64,000 nt of DNA from JBGPEQ01 sp050180895 (GTDB lineage: Bacteria > Pseudomonadota > Alphaproteobacteria > Dongiales > Dongiaceae). The position numbers and the translations under genes were made by a program. The notes under the pieces were generated by a model, which did not search any database, was not told the DNA's origin, and worked only from the letters and a program-made list of their open reading frames with translations. Positions 24,692 through 33,278 of the stretch are shown here, in pieces. Numbering within the stretch: the first letter of the stretch is position 1; the number at the start of each line of letters is the position of its first letter. Location: NCBI GenBank assembly GCA_050180895.1, contig JBFXDS010000004.1, positions 62,001 through 126,000 on the forward strand, given 5' to 3'.

Positions 24692-25756
24692 ATGCCGGAC
24701 GACGAAACCTTCTACGCCGCCCTCGCTGCACGCGACCCGGAGTACGAGGGCGTCTTCTATGTCGGCGTGCGGACCACGGGGGTGTTCTGCCGGCCGACCT
24801 GCCCGGCGCGTCCGCCCAAGCGGGAGAACTGCGAGTTCTTTCGCGACGCGCAGCAGGCGCTGCTCGCGTCCTATCGGCCGTGCCGGAGGTGCCGACCCCT
24901 GTCGCTGCCCGACGAAACCTCCGACGTCGTGCGCCGGCTCGTCGACGCGGTCGAACGCGCGCCCGACAAGCGCTGGCGCGATGCGGATTTCGACACCCTC
25001 GACGTCCATACCTCGACCGCGCGCCGCCAGTTCCGGAGACGGTTCGGCATGACCTTCGTGGCCTACGCCCGGGCCCGCCGTCTCGGCGCCGCGTTGAAGG
25101 CCATCCGCGCCGGCGAGCCCGTCATCGCCGCCCAGCTCGAGGCCGGCTACGAGTCGGGCAGCGGCTTCCGCGATGCGTTTACGAAGATCCTGGGCGCGCC
25201 GCCCGCCAGCGGCGTGGCGCGCGCCCTCTTCGCCGCCTGGCTCGATACGCCGCTCGGCCCGATGACGGCGATCGGCGACGAAGAGGCGCTCCACCTCCTC
25301 GAATATGTCGACCGGCGCGGGCTGGAACGCCAGATCGAGCGGCTGCGCATCCGCACCGGAGCCGGCATCCTGCCCGGCCGCACCAGGCCGATCGCGCAGA
25401 TCGAGAGCGAGCTTGCCGGCTATTTCGCCCACCGCCTGACGCGCTTCGAAACGAAGCTGGCCCGCCTGGGATCGCCGTTCCAGAATGCCGTATGGGATGC
25501 GCTTCGCGCCATCCCGCCGGGCGAGACCCGCAGCTATGCCGAGATCGCCCGCGCGGTCGGCAAGCCGCGGGCCGTGCGCGCGGCGGCTCAGGCTAACGGC
25601 GCCAACCCGTTCGCCATCGTCATCCCCTGCCATCGCGTCATCGGCGCCGACGGCGGCCTCGGCGGCTATGGCGGCGGACTGACGCGCAAGCGCTGGCTCC
25701 TCGACCACGAGCGGGAGTCGGCGGACGGCGGCGCCGGGATTCGGCGACAAGCGTAG
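24692..25756 (+). CDS. ada: Bifunctional DNA alkylation repair protein/regulator Ada
   Basis: The protein has 354 aa, the length of full Ada. The zinc domain has Cys33 (FCRPTCP), Cys37, Cys64 and Cys67 (PCRRC). Cys33 is the expected methylphosphotriester acceptor that switches on the activator. An AraC-type DNA-binding domain follows (about 85-180), then an O6-methylguanine methyltransferase domain with acceptor Cys313 in IPCHRVIG and the downstream GLGGYGGGL loop. It repairs methylated DNA and activates its own regulon. No alkB or ogt is adjacent. The DUF1127 gene begins on the base after its stop. Confidence 0.93.
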   Translation: MPDDETFYAALAARDPEYEGVFYVGVRTTGVFCRPTCPARPPKRENCEFFRDAQQALLASYRPCRRCRPLSLPDETSDVVRRLVDAVERAPDKRWRDADFDTLDVHTSTARRQFRRRFGMTFVAYARARRLGAALKAIRAGEPVIAAQLEAGYESGSGFRDAFTKILGAPPASGVARALFAAWLDTPLGPMTAIGDEEALHLLEYVDRRGLERQIERLRIRTGAGILPGRTRPIAQIESELAGYFAHRLTRFETKLARLGSPFQNAVWDALRAIPPGETRSYAEIARAVGKPRAVRAAAQANGANPFAIVIPCHRVIGADGGLGGYGGGLTRKRWLLDHERESADGGAGIRRQA

Positions 25757-25990
25757 ATGCGGCCGGCCTTGCCTCGGATGTTCGACGATCCGCGCCTGCG
25801 CGCGGTCGCGGCCACGTCGCCGTCGGGGCCGATCCGCCTCCGCGCCGCGATCCAAGTCCTGGACCGGCGCCTGCGCTATCGCCGCGACCTGCGGCGGCGG
25901 CTGGCGATCGGCCCGCACATGATCGCGGACATCGGGCTGACGCCGGAGGAGGCGCAGCGCGAGGCGGCGAAACCCTTCTGGCGTCCATAG
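25757..25990 (+). CDS. DUF1127 domain protein
   Basis: The protein has 77 aa. The C-terminal 40 residues (RRDLRRRLAIGPHMIADIGLTPEEAQREAAKPFW) are a standard DUF1127 domain, small basic proteins implicated in RNA binding and phosphate or carbon metabolism in alphaproteobacteria. The ATG follows the ada stop directly, with no space, so it is translated by reinitiation if this start is right. ATG 25778 is an alternative. Confidence 0.85.
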   Translation: MRPALPRMFDDPRLRAVAATSPSGPIRLRAAIQVLDRRLRYRRDLRRRLAIGPHMIADIGLTPEEAQREAAKPFWRP

Positions 25991-26020
25991 CCGCCGCAAT
26001 GCGGGGCGACGGCCGGCGAG

Positions 26021-27052
26021 TCAGGCCGCGTAGCCGGCGGAGCGGGCGCGGCTGATGCCGAGGGCGAGGATGCGGTGCAGGAGGGCGGGATAGGCGAGGC
26101 CGTCGTGGCGGGCGGCGTCGGCGAATTCCTCGACCTTGGCGATCTCGGGATTGGGGTTGGCCTCGAGGAAGTAGGGAGTGTCGTCGGCGGAGAGGCGGAA
26201 ATCGACGCGGGCGTAGCCGTCGAGCTCCAGCGTCCGGCAGATGCGTTTGGCAAGCCGCTGGATGCGGACGCGCAGCTCCGGGGCCAGCTTCTTGGCGGGG
26301 CCGGCGACGATGCCGCGGCGCTCCTGATACTCCGGGTCGTGCTTGAGCTTCTCGGTGGCGATGCGGGTGGCGCCCTCCGCGTCGCTGCCGAACTCCAGCT
26401 CCCAGACCGGCAGGCAACGCAGCCGCTCGTTGCCGAGCACGCCGACATAGAGCTCGCGGCCCTCGATGTACTGCTCGGCGATGGCGTCGGTGCCGATCTT
26501 CTCATGCACGAAGGCGACGCGCTCGGCCAGCTTGTCGTCGGCATCGACGAGCGATGCCTGGGCGATGCCGCGCGACGCGTCCTCGCTGATGCTCTTCACG
26601 ATGAGCGGGAAGCCGAGGCGGGCCGGCCGGCGGATCTTGCGCCCCATCGGGAACACGGCGAAGGCCGGCACGGGGATGCGGTGATAGTGCAGGAGCTTCT
26701 TCGAGAGCGCCTTGCCGCGGGCGAGCATGAGGCCGCGCGGGTTGCAGCCGGTGTAGGGAACGCGCATCAGCTCGAGGTAACTGGCGACGTTCTGGTCGTA
26801 GGCGGTCTCGCCGTGGAACTGCTCGAGCAGGTTGAAGACGACGTGCGGTTTCCAGGTCTCGATCTGGTATCGGATCGGTTTGAGCTCGTCCTGCACGCCC
26901 AGCGGCTTCACGTCGTGCCCGGCCGCCCGCAGGGTGCTGACGACGTCATATTCGGTCTTCCACTCGAAGATCTCCTTCTCGCTGCGCCCATCGAGCGAAT
27001 CCGGCGGCACGAGATCCGGATGCATGAGCACGAGCACACGAAGACGCTTCAT
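26021..27052 (-). CDS. ATP-grasp ligase (D-Ala-D-Ala ligase-like)
   Basis: The protein has 343 aa. An N-terminal domain (VLVLMHPDLVPP to VVFNLLEQFHG) is followed by an ATP-grasp domain: ARGKALSKKLLHYHRIPVP, LIVKSISEDASRGI with the ATP-binding Lys, AEQYIEGRELYVGVLG as hinge, and the metal ligand region ARVDFRLSADDTPYFLEANPNPEI. Such ligases join a carboxylate to an amine, for example D-Ala, peptide or glutamate. The start at 27052 overlaps the stop of the upstream zinc-peptidase gene as ATGA, so the two are a coupled pair. A single operon of ligase and peptidase suggests opposite or sequential steps on one peptide. The substrate cannot be read. Confidence 0.82.
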   Translation of the reverse strand: MKRLRVLVLMHPDLVPPDSLDGRSEKEIFEWKTEYDVVSTLRAAGHDVKPLGVQDELKPIRYQIETWKPHVVFNLLEQFHGETAYDQNVASYLELMRVPYTGCNPRGLMLARGKALSKKLLHYHRIPVPAFAVFPMGRKIRRPARLGFPLIVKSISEDASRGIAQASLVDADDKLAERVAFVHEKIGTDAIAEQYIEGRELYVGVLGNERLRCLPVWELEFGSDAEGATRIATEKLKHDPEYQERRGIVAGPAKKLAPELRVRIQRLAKRICRTLELDGYARVDFRLSADDTPYFLEANPNPEIAKVEEFADAARHDGLAYPALLHRILALGISRARSAGYAA

Positions 27053-28074
27053 AGGGCGAACCACTGACGGCGCGAGGGATTGTACAGCGAGTCGACGGTC
27101 CTGGCGATCAGCAGCACGGCGAAATCGACGACCAGCTGCCGCTCCGAACCGACCGCGCGCAGCCGCAGGTCTCGGCAGCGGGCGATCATATCGGCGAGAA
27201 CCGCGTCCATCGCCGGCTGGTAGTCCCGCGTCCACTTGGCGACAAGGCGTCGGATCTTCGCGCGGTTGCGCCGCAGGAACACGGCGGCGGCCGGCGACCG
27301 GCGATGTCCGGGGCCGTCGATGAAGAGGCGGCGGAGATCGCGATCGTAGACGGTCGGCGGGTCGAGGGCATAGAGCGCCCGCTTGCGCTCGTAGTGCTCG
27401 GCGAGCGTGCGGCCGAGCCGGCGCAGCGGATCGATCTCCAGCCGGCCGGTGAGCAGCGGCCGCTCCGTCGCGATCTCGGCCATCAGCTCGTCGACATAGT
27501 CGAGCTTCTTCAGGGCCGGCCAGCCGGCGTAGCGCCGACGCCAGTCGGAGCGCGGCTTGAGCCAGACCGCGAAGGTCTCGGCGAAGTCCTCGTCCGGATG
27601 GCTCTGGGCGTACCACAGGCGGAGATGCTGGACATAGTTCTTGCTGGCGGGATTCGGGCGATAGTGGTCCGGGTAGCGGGTCGACGAGCGGCCGAACAGC
27701 TGCTGCCAGCGGCGCCGGCGCTGCAGCCGGTAGGAATGCTGCAGCACGTGCCCGGCCTCGTGGCGGAGGATGCGCATGCATTCCGGCACCGTTCCGCCTT
27801 CGACGTCGTCCATCATCTTGCGCTCGAGCCGCATCAGGCGGGGATGGGCGAGATAGAAGGGGATGGCGATGCCCGGCGTGGCCACGGGGCTGAACCATTC
27901 GTCCGAGAGCCAGGCGTGCGGCGTGATCCGCAGGCCGCGCCGGCCGAGCTCGTCATGGAGGTCGCCGAGGCGGTCCTCCAGCCAGGTGCCTTCGACGGTG
28001 ACATCGAGATCCTTGAGCCGCAGCCGCAGGAGTCGTTCGTCCGGCCAGGAGGTCCAAGCAAATCGACGCGGCAT
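27049..28074 (-). CDS. Putative zinc-dependent metallopeptidase
   Basis: The protein has 341 aa. RILRHEAGHVLQHSYRL carries an HEAGH zinc-binding motif near residue 108, followed by FAETFAVWLKPRSDW about 70 residues on, which has the Glu that completes a gluzincin-type site. The family matches the putative zinc-binding metallopeptidases. No signal peptide is present, so it is cytoplasmic. An upstream in-frame ATG at 28137 adds 21 unconserved residues, and MPRRFAWTSW is the likely start. It is translationally coupled to the ATP-grasp gene by a four-base overlap. Substrate unknown. Confidence 0.75.
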   Translation of the reverse strand: MPRRFAWTSWPDERLLRLRLKDLDVTVEGTWLEDRLGDLHDELGRRGLRITPHAWLSDEWFSPVATPGIAIPFYLAHPRLMRLERKMMDDVEGGTVPECMRILRHEAGHVLQHSYRLQRRRRWQQLFGRSSTRYPDHYRPNPASKNYVQHLRLWYAQSHPDEDFAETFAVWLKPRSDWRRRYAGWPALKKLDYVDELMAEIATERPLLTGRLEIDPLRRLGRTLAEHYERKRALYALDPPTVYDRDLRRLFIDGPGHRRSPAAAVFLRRNRAKIRRLVAKWTRDYQPAMDAVLADMIARCRDLRLRAVGSERQLVVDFAVLLIARTVDSLYNPSRRQWFAL

Positions 28075-28258
28075 CGTGCTGTGAAATCCGGGGAGGGAAC
28101 CCGCTCCGATCGTGTCACCGCCCGCCAGGTCAAGCAAGCGGCCTCGATGCCCCAGCCCCGCCCATGACAGCGGTGGCGCCGCCGTCCGGCCGGCGGCGCC
28201 ACCCCTCCCCTCGCGTCCCGATGTGCCTAGTTGCGCTCTTGCCAGCCGGGACGGGCAC

Positions 28259-28606
28259 TCACTCCGTCGGCCAGGTCGGCAGGCCGACGATCGGCTCGGG
28301 TGCCGGTGCTGGCGCGGGTTCGGGCGCGACCGGGGTCGGGGCCGGCGCTGTCACCGCGGCCGGCCTGGGTTGCGCCGTCCGCTTGCGCTTCACCGCAACC
28401 TTGCGGGGCGCTGCCTTCTTCTTCGGCTTCGCCCGCCTCGCCGGCGCCCGCCGGGCGGCAACCTTCTTGCGGACCTTGGTCACGCTCTTCTTCTTCGAAC
28501 GGGCTGCTGCCCGCTTCGTCTTCGCCTTCTTCACTCGAGTCTTCGTCTTCGATTTTGGCTTGCTGCCACGCTTGGCAGACCGCTTGGTCCTCGCTGCTTT
28601 GGCCAT
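28259..28606 (-). CDS. Histone-H1-like Lys/Ala/Pro-rich protein
   Basis: The protein has 115 aa. Residues 1-75 are almost wholly Lys, Arg, Ala and Ser in short KKAKTKRAAAR-type repeats, like bacterial H1 homologues, and the remaining tail is Pro/Ala-rich (APAPTPVAPEPAPAPAPEP). It would bind DNA or RNA non-specifically by charge. GGGGAG lies about ten bases before the ATG. Opposite-strand frames here are Pro/Gly/Ala shadows. Repeats of this composition evolve fast, so homologues will differ in length. Confidence 0.65.
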   Translation of the reverse strand: MAKAARTKRSAKRGSKPKSKTKTRVKKAKTKRAAARSKKKSVTKVRKKVAARRAPARRAKPKKKAAPRKVAVKRKRTAQPRPAAVTAPAPTPVAPEPAPAPAPEPIVGLPTWPTE

Positions 28607-28904
28607 GCGATTGGCTCCCCTGTTGGTTGGTCGAACCGCAGCGACAGTAGCGGGGACGCGAGAAATTTGCGAGATACATCGATATCGGCGGTCCCGCCCC
28701 GCGGCCGCCCCGGCCGGCTAGGAATACCGGCTTCGGCCCGAAGATTAACGGCGCCCCGGCAGCTCGGCCCTGTCTGCCGAGCACCGGCGGGAGCCTTCGG
28801 CGATCCTATGCTGCCGCACGACACGCGGCTGCACGAGCTGGCGGCGGATGGCGGCCCGGCCGACACCGGGTCGAGACGGCGTCAACGAGGCCGCCCGACG
28901 ATGG

Positions 28905-30071
28905 CTATCCCTCCAGCGGCCGCAGCAGCTCGCGGGAGATGATGTGGCGCTGGATCTCGCTGGTGCCTTCCCAGACGCGCTCGATGCGGGCGTCGCGCCA
29001 CAGCATCTCGAGGGGGAGCTCATCCATCAGGCCCATGCCGCCGAGGATCTGGATGGCATGATCGGTGACGCGGCAGCACATCTCCGAGGCGAACAGCTTG
29101 GCCGTGGCGGCATCGCCGTTGGTCATGGTGCCGTTGGCGTACTTCCAGGCCACCTGCATGGTCAGGAGATCGGCGGCGCGCAGCTCGGTCGCCATGTCCG
29201 CGAGCTTGAAGCTGACGCCCTGGAACTTGCCGATGGCCTGGCCGAACTGCCGGCGGGTGGCGGCCCACCGGCTCGCGACCTCGAGCGCGCGCTCGGCGCG
29301 GCCGCAGCAGTTGGCGGCGACGAGGATGCGGGTGTTGGCCAGCCACTTGCCGGCCTGGTCGAAGCCCCTGCCCTCCTCGCCCAGGATGTTGCGGGCGGGC
29401 ACGCGGCAATCGCTGAAGCTCAGCTGGTAGTTGTGATAGGTGCGGTGGCTGACGGGGCGCGGGCCGCGGCGCAGCTCGAAGCCCTTGGCGTCGCCGTCGA
29501 CGAGGAAGGCGGTGATGCGCTTGCGCGGGCCCTTCTTCGTCTCGTCGACGCCGGTGACGGCGAACAGGATGACGAAATCCGGGCGGCGCACGCAGGAGAT
29601 GAAATGCTTGCTGCCGTCGATGACGTAGTCGTCACCGTCTTTCCGCGCGCGGGTCTGGATGTTCATGGCGTCGGAGCCGGCGTTGGGCTCGGTGAGGGCG
29701 AATGCCTCCTTGCGCTCGCCCTTCACGGTCGGGATCAGGTAGACGTCGCGCTGGTCGCCGACGCAGGCGTTGAGGATCTCCGAGGGGCGGCCGACCCAGC
29801 CGGACAGGCCCCAGGTCGACTTGCCGAGCTCGCGGTCGAGCAGGCTGGCCGAGAGGAAATCGAGCCCGCCGCCGCCGACCTCCACGGGCATGGCGGCGGC
29901 ATAGAGCCCCTGCTCGATGGCGCGCTTCTGGATCTGCTTGCCGAGCTCGGGCGGCACCTCGCCGCGGCGCTCGGTCTCGCGCTCATGCGGGAAGATCTCC
30001 TGCTGCATGAACTGGCGGACGGTGTCGACGAGCATGCGCTGTTCGTCGGTCGGCGTGAAATCCCAGGCCAT
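28905..30071 (-). CDS. Acyl-CoA dehydrogenase
   Basis: The protein has 388 aa, a full ACAD. It has AFALTEPNAGSDAMNIQTRA (FAD-binding loop), DYVIDGSKHFISC, an ANTRILVAANCCGRAERALEVASRWAATRRQFGQ helix and QILGGMGLMDELPLEMLWRDARIERVWEGTSEIQ with the catalytic-Glu region (VWEGTSE). It oxidises an acyl-CoA to the enoyl-CoA using FAD. GAGGGG about eight bases before the ATG at 30071 decides the start over the GTG at 30080. It is divergent from the PotD-like gene, and 145 bases between them hold the shared regulatory region. Confidence 0.93.
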   Translation of the reverse strand: MAWDFTPTDEQRMLVDTVRQFMQQEIFPHERETERRGEVPPELGKQIQKRAIEQGLYAAAMPVEVGGGGLDFLSASLLDRELGKSTWGLSGWVGRPSEILNACVGDQRDVYLIPTVKGERKEAFALTEPNAGSDAMNIQTRARKDGDDYVIDGSKHFISCVRRPDFVILFAVTGVDETKKGPRKRITAFLVDGDAKGFELRRGPRPVSHRTYHNYQLSFSDCRVPARNILGEEGRGFDQAGKWLANTRILVAANCCGRAERALEVASRWAATRRQFGQAIGKFQGVSFKLADMATELRAADLLTMQVAWKYANGTMTNGDAATAKLFASEMCCRVTDHAIQILGGMGLMDELPLEMLWRDARIERVWEGTSEIQRHIISRELLRPLEG

Positions 30072-30153
30072 GGTCGTCACCCCTCGCCCGCCCGCTCCCG
30101 GTGGTTGATTGATTGACCGACCAGCAAGCGATGGATTATTCTCACCATCACAA

Positions 30154-30168
30154 TGGATTATCTATCCA
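30154..30168 (+). promoter_or_regulatory. TGGAT-N5-ATCCA inverted repeat between acad and potD-like genes
   Basis: TGGAT (30154-30158) and ATCCA (30164-30168) form an inverted repeat with spacer TATCT. A second imperfect pair, GATGG/CCATC, lies 24 bases upstream (30130-30149), and TGGATTAT is shared by both. The spacing and the divergent genes suggest an operator, perhaps for the nearby BetI-like regulator. Confidence 0.4.
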
Positions 30169-30216
30169 CGCATTGTCAAAGAGCGCAATGCGGGAGACAC
30201 GGCAAGGGAGGCTGAT

Positions 30217-31332
30217 ATGAAAGCATATGAACTCGCGCGCGAATTCGCTGCCGGGCGTGTGGGGCGCCGCCGGCTGCTGCGGGCGATGGCCTCGGTCGGC
30301 ATCACCGCGGCGGTGTTTCCGGCCGTGATGCGGCCGGCCGCCGCCGCAGATGTCGACCTGACCGTGTTCACCTGGGCGGAATACGACGCCGCCACCTTCC
30401 ATCAGAAGTTCATCGACAAGCATGGCGGCTCGCCGGAATTCAGCATCTTCGGCGAGAGCGAAGAGGCGCTGCAGAAGCTGATCGGCGGCTTCCAGGCCGA
30501 CGTGGTGCATCCCTGCACCGCGGACGTCGGACGGTGGAAGGACGCCGGCGTCATCAAGCCGCTCGACACCGCGCGCCTGGAGCAATGGGACAACGTGTTT
30601 CCCAGCCTGAAGGGGCTGAAGGGCCTGCAAATCGAGGGTGTCCCTTATTTCATGCCCTGGGACTGGGGCAACGAGTCGATCATCTACCGCACGGACAAGG
30701 TCGAGTTGCAGGAGGAGACGCTCGCCCTGATGATCGACGAGCGCTACCGCGGGCAGATGTCGATGTACGATTCCGTCGATTCCATGACCGGCCTCGGCGG
30801 CAAGATCCTCGGCATCCAGGACCCGTTCAACGCCACCGACGTCGAGATCGATCAGATCGTCGAGGTGTGGAAGAAGATCCAGGCCAACATGAAGTTCTAC
30901 TGGACCGACAGCTCGCAGGTCGAGCAGGCGATCGCCGCCGGCGAGCTGGTGGCGAGCTGGGCCTGGAACGAAGCGGTGATCAACCTGAGCAGCCAGGGCG
31001 TCCCCGTGAAGTACATGAAGCCGAAGGAAGGCCTCTTCACCTGGGTCTGCGGACTGGCGTTGGGCAAGAACGGCGAGGGTTCCGAGGATCAGGCCTACGA
31101 CTTCCTCAATGCGATGCTCGATCCGGACTCCGGCAAGAACCTGATCGAGAGCTTCGGCTACGGCCACGCCAACCGGAAGAGCTTCGACCTGGTCGATCCC
31201 GAGCTGATCGCGCAGATGGGCCTGTCCGACCTCGACGGCATGCTGGCGACGACCAATTTCTACGACGTGATCCCGCCGGTGCAGCGCGAGAAGCTGGTCG
31301 GGCTGTTCGACCAGGTGAAGGCGGGCATCTGA
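30217..31332 (+). CDS. PotD/PotF-like polyamine or quaternary-amine ABC substrate-binding protein
   Basis: The protein has 371 aa. A twin-arginine signal (RRRLLRAMASVGITAAVF, cut near AAA) is followed by VDLTVFTWAEYDAATFHQKF and IEGVPYFMPWDWGNESIIYRTDKV, features of the spermidine/putrescine receptor family. AGGGAGG before 30217 decides the start. No permease or ATPase gene is adjacent, so it is an orphan receptor that must use a remote transporter. With the BetI-like regulator and Rieske oxygenase it may bind a betaine or polyamine. Confidence 0.82.
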   Translation: MKAYELAREFAAGRVGRRRLLRAMASVGITAAVFPAVMRPAAAADVDLTVFTWAEYDAATFHQKFIDKHGGSPEFSIFGESEEALQKLIGGFQADVVHPCTADVGRWKDAGVIKPLDTARLEQWDNVFPSLKGLKGLQIEGVPYFMPWDWGNESIIYRTDKVELQEETLALMIDERYRGQMSMYDSVDSMTGLGGKILGIQDPFNATDVEIDQIVEVWKKIQANMKFYWTDSSQVEQAIAAGELVASWAWNEAVINLSSQGVPVKYMKPKEGLFTWVCGLALGKNGEGSEDQAYDFLNAMLDPDSGKNLIESFGYGHANRKSFDLVDPELIAQMGLSDLDGMLATTNFYDVIPPVQREKLVGLFDQVKAGI

Positions 31333-31349
31333 CGCAAGAACGAGCGGCC

Positions 31350-31982
31350 ATGGCCCGGAAGGACATCAAGGATGCGCGGCGCGCGCAGCTGATCGAGGCG
31401 ACCATCGATTCGATCGCCCGCTACGGTTTCGCGCGCACCACGCTGGCCGACGTGGCGCGGCAGGCCAAGCTGTCGCAGGGCATCGTCAGCTTCTACTTCG
31501 CCAGCAAGCAGGATCTGCTGCTCGCGACGCTGCGCCACATGATCGCGGATTACGAGGCGTTCTCGGACGCGGCGGTGCGGCGGGCCGGGCCGTCGCCGGC
31601 GGCGCGGCTCGACGCCATGGTGGCGGCGGACTTCGACCCCGCCGTCGCCGGCCGCAGGCAGGTAACGGTGTGGTACGCCTTCTGGGGCGAGACGCGCTGG
31701 CGCAAGGACTTCCTCCGCCTGTGCGCGGACCGGGCCTCGATCTACCAGGAGCGGACGTGCGAGATGGTGCAGCAGGTGATCGACGCCGGCGGCTATCGCG
31801 AGCTCGATGCCGCCCCCATCGCGCGCGGGCTCAACGCGATGATCGACGGGTTGTGGCTCAACATCCTGCTCGATCCCAAATCCTGCGACCGCAAGGAGGC
31901 GATCCGCGCCTGCCGGGCCTATCTGGCGCAGAGCTTCCCGCGCGAGTTCGGCCGACAACCGCGCGTCGCCAGCGCCGCGTAG
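31350..31982 (+). CDS. TetR/BetI-like transcriptional regulator
   Basis: The protein has 210 aa. The N-terminal HTH (TTLADVARQAKLSQGIVSFYFASKQDLL) matches the BetI subfamily, which represses choline-betaine genes in response to choline. The C-terminal ligand domain includes VWYAFWGETRWRKDF, conserved in BetI proteins. It starts 17 bases after the potD-like stop and precedes the Rieske gene. Local autoregulation through the TGGAT repeat is an inference. Confidence 0.85.
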   Translation: MARKDIKDARRAQLIEATIDSIARYGFARTTLADVARQAKLSQGIVSFYFASKQDLLLATLRHMIADYEAFSDAAVRRAGPSPAARLDAMVAADFDPAVAGRRQVTVWYAFWGETRWRKDFLRLCADRASIYQERTCEMVQQVIDAGGYRELDAAPIARGLNAMIDGLWLNILLDPKSCDRKEAIRACRAYLAQSFPREFGRQPRVASAA

Positions 31983-32066
31983 CAACCGATCGTCCCCGAG
32001 GCGAAACGAGACGCGGCGAATCCGAAGCGCCGCGGCGCTTCGCGACCGCGCCAATGGAGGTGTGAG

Positions 32067-33275
32067 ATGACTGCCCTGCCGCAACGACTGCCCGAGAGTT
32101 CCGACGATGCGGTCGCGTCGACCCAGACCCTCCCGGGCTGGACCTACAGCAGCGCTGAGTTCTTCGAGTTGGAGAAGCACCACCTGCTGCTTGCCAACTG
32201 GCAGGTCGTCTGCCACGTCAGCGACCTGCCTCGGCCCGGCGATTTCGCGACGCTGGACATGCTGGGCGAGCGCGGCTTCGTCGTCCGCGGCGAGGACGGC
32301 GAACTGCGCGCCTTCCACAATGTCTGCCGCCACCGCGCCGCCGCCGTCGTGCGCGGCGAGACCGGCTCCTGCCGGCAGGGGCTGCGCTGCTTCTATCACG
32401 GCTGGACCTACGGGCTCGACGGCCGGCTCAAGGCGATCCCGGGCGAGGCTGGGTTCCCGAACCTCGACAAGAGCCGCTTCGGGCTGAAGCCGCTGCAGAT
32501 GGAGATCTGGTCCGGCTTCGTCTTCGTGCGGTTCGCCCCCGGCGGCGCCGCGGGCGGCGCCGGCGTGGCCGAGCGGCTCGCGCCCTATGCGCGGGAGATC
32601 GCGGCCTACCGCCCGGCGGAGATGCAGCCGCTGGGCCGCTCCTGGGAGGTCGAGATCGTCGTCGACTGGAAGAACGTGATGGACAACTACCTCGAAGGCT
32701 ACCACGTCCCGGTGGGTCATCCCGGGTTGTTCCGGCTGTTCGGCAACAGCTATGTGGTCGAAGTGCAGCCGGGCAACGTCAACCGCGCCGTCGGCCATCT
32801 GCGCGACAAGGAGTCGGCGAACTGGAGCGAGCGCCACTATCAGCGGCTGCGGCCGACCGTGGCGCATCTCGATGCTGAGCTCGCCGACAGCTGGCGCTAC
32901 TACACGCTGTTGCCCAACATCGCCTTCGACGTCTATCCGGAGTTCATGGACTTCTTCCATGTCATCCCCGTGGCGCCCGGACGGGCGAGGCTGCGCGTCC
33001 GCGCCTACGGCCTGCCCGGCGCCGACCGCAACCTGCGCGCGGCGCGCCGGCTCGTGCACCGCGTCAACCGGCTGGTGCAGCGCGAGGACGAGGAGCTGAT
33101 CGCCTCGGTCCAGGCCGGCCTCGGCACCAGCGCCTACGGCTCCGGCTACTTCTCGGAGAAGGAGGCGTGCCTGCAGCAGTTCCACACGCTGATCCGCGAC
33201 ACGATCCCGGTGGCGCGGCTGGCGGCGCCGCCGAAGCCCGGCAGCATGGCCGACGTCAACGCGGCGATGGGCTGA
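32067..33275 (+). CDS. Rieske aromatic-ring/quaternary-amine oxygenase alpha subunit
   Basis: The protein has 402 aa. The Rieske centre has C87xH89 and C108xxH111 (CRHRA, CFYHGWTYG). The mononuclear iron site is NYLEGYHVPVGHP (His213, His218). The type matches CntA/GbcA/choline-monooxygenase-like enzymes that demethylate or hydroxylate carnitine, glycine betaine, stachydrine or choline. No ferredoxin or reductase gene is adjacent. Downstream, four bases separate it from an acyl-CoA dehydrogenase. The BetI-like regulator upstream supports a quaternary ammonium substrate. Which one cannot be told by eye. Confidence 0.85.
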   Translation: MTALPQRLPESSDDAVASTQTLPGWTYSSAEFFELEKHHLLLANWQVVCHVSDLPRPGDFATLDMLGERGFVVRGEDGELRAFHNVCRHRAAAVVRGETGSCRQGLRCFYHGWTYGLDGRLKAIPGEAGFPNLDKSRFGLKPLQMEIWSGFVFVRFAPGGAAGGAGVAERLAPYAREIAAYRPAEMQPLGRSWEVEIVVDWKNVMDNYLEGYHVPVGHPGLFRLFGNSYVVEVQPGNVNRAVGHLRDKESANWSERHYQRLRPTVAHLDAELADSWRYYTLLPNIAFDVYPEFMDFFHVIPVAPGRARLRVRAYGLPGADRNLRAARRLVHRVNRLVQREDEELIASVQAGLGTSAYGSGYFSEKEACLQQFHTLIRDTIPVARLAAPPKPGSMADVNAAMG

Positions 33276-33278
33276 GCC

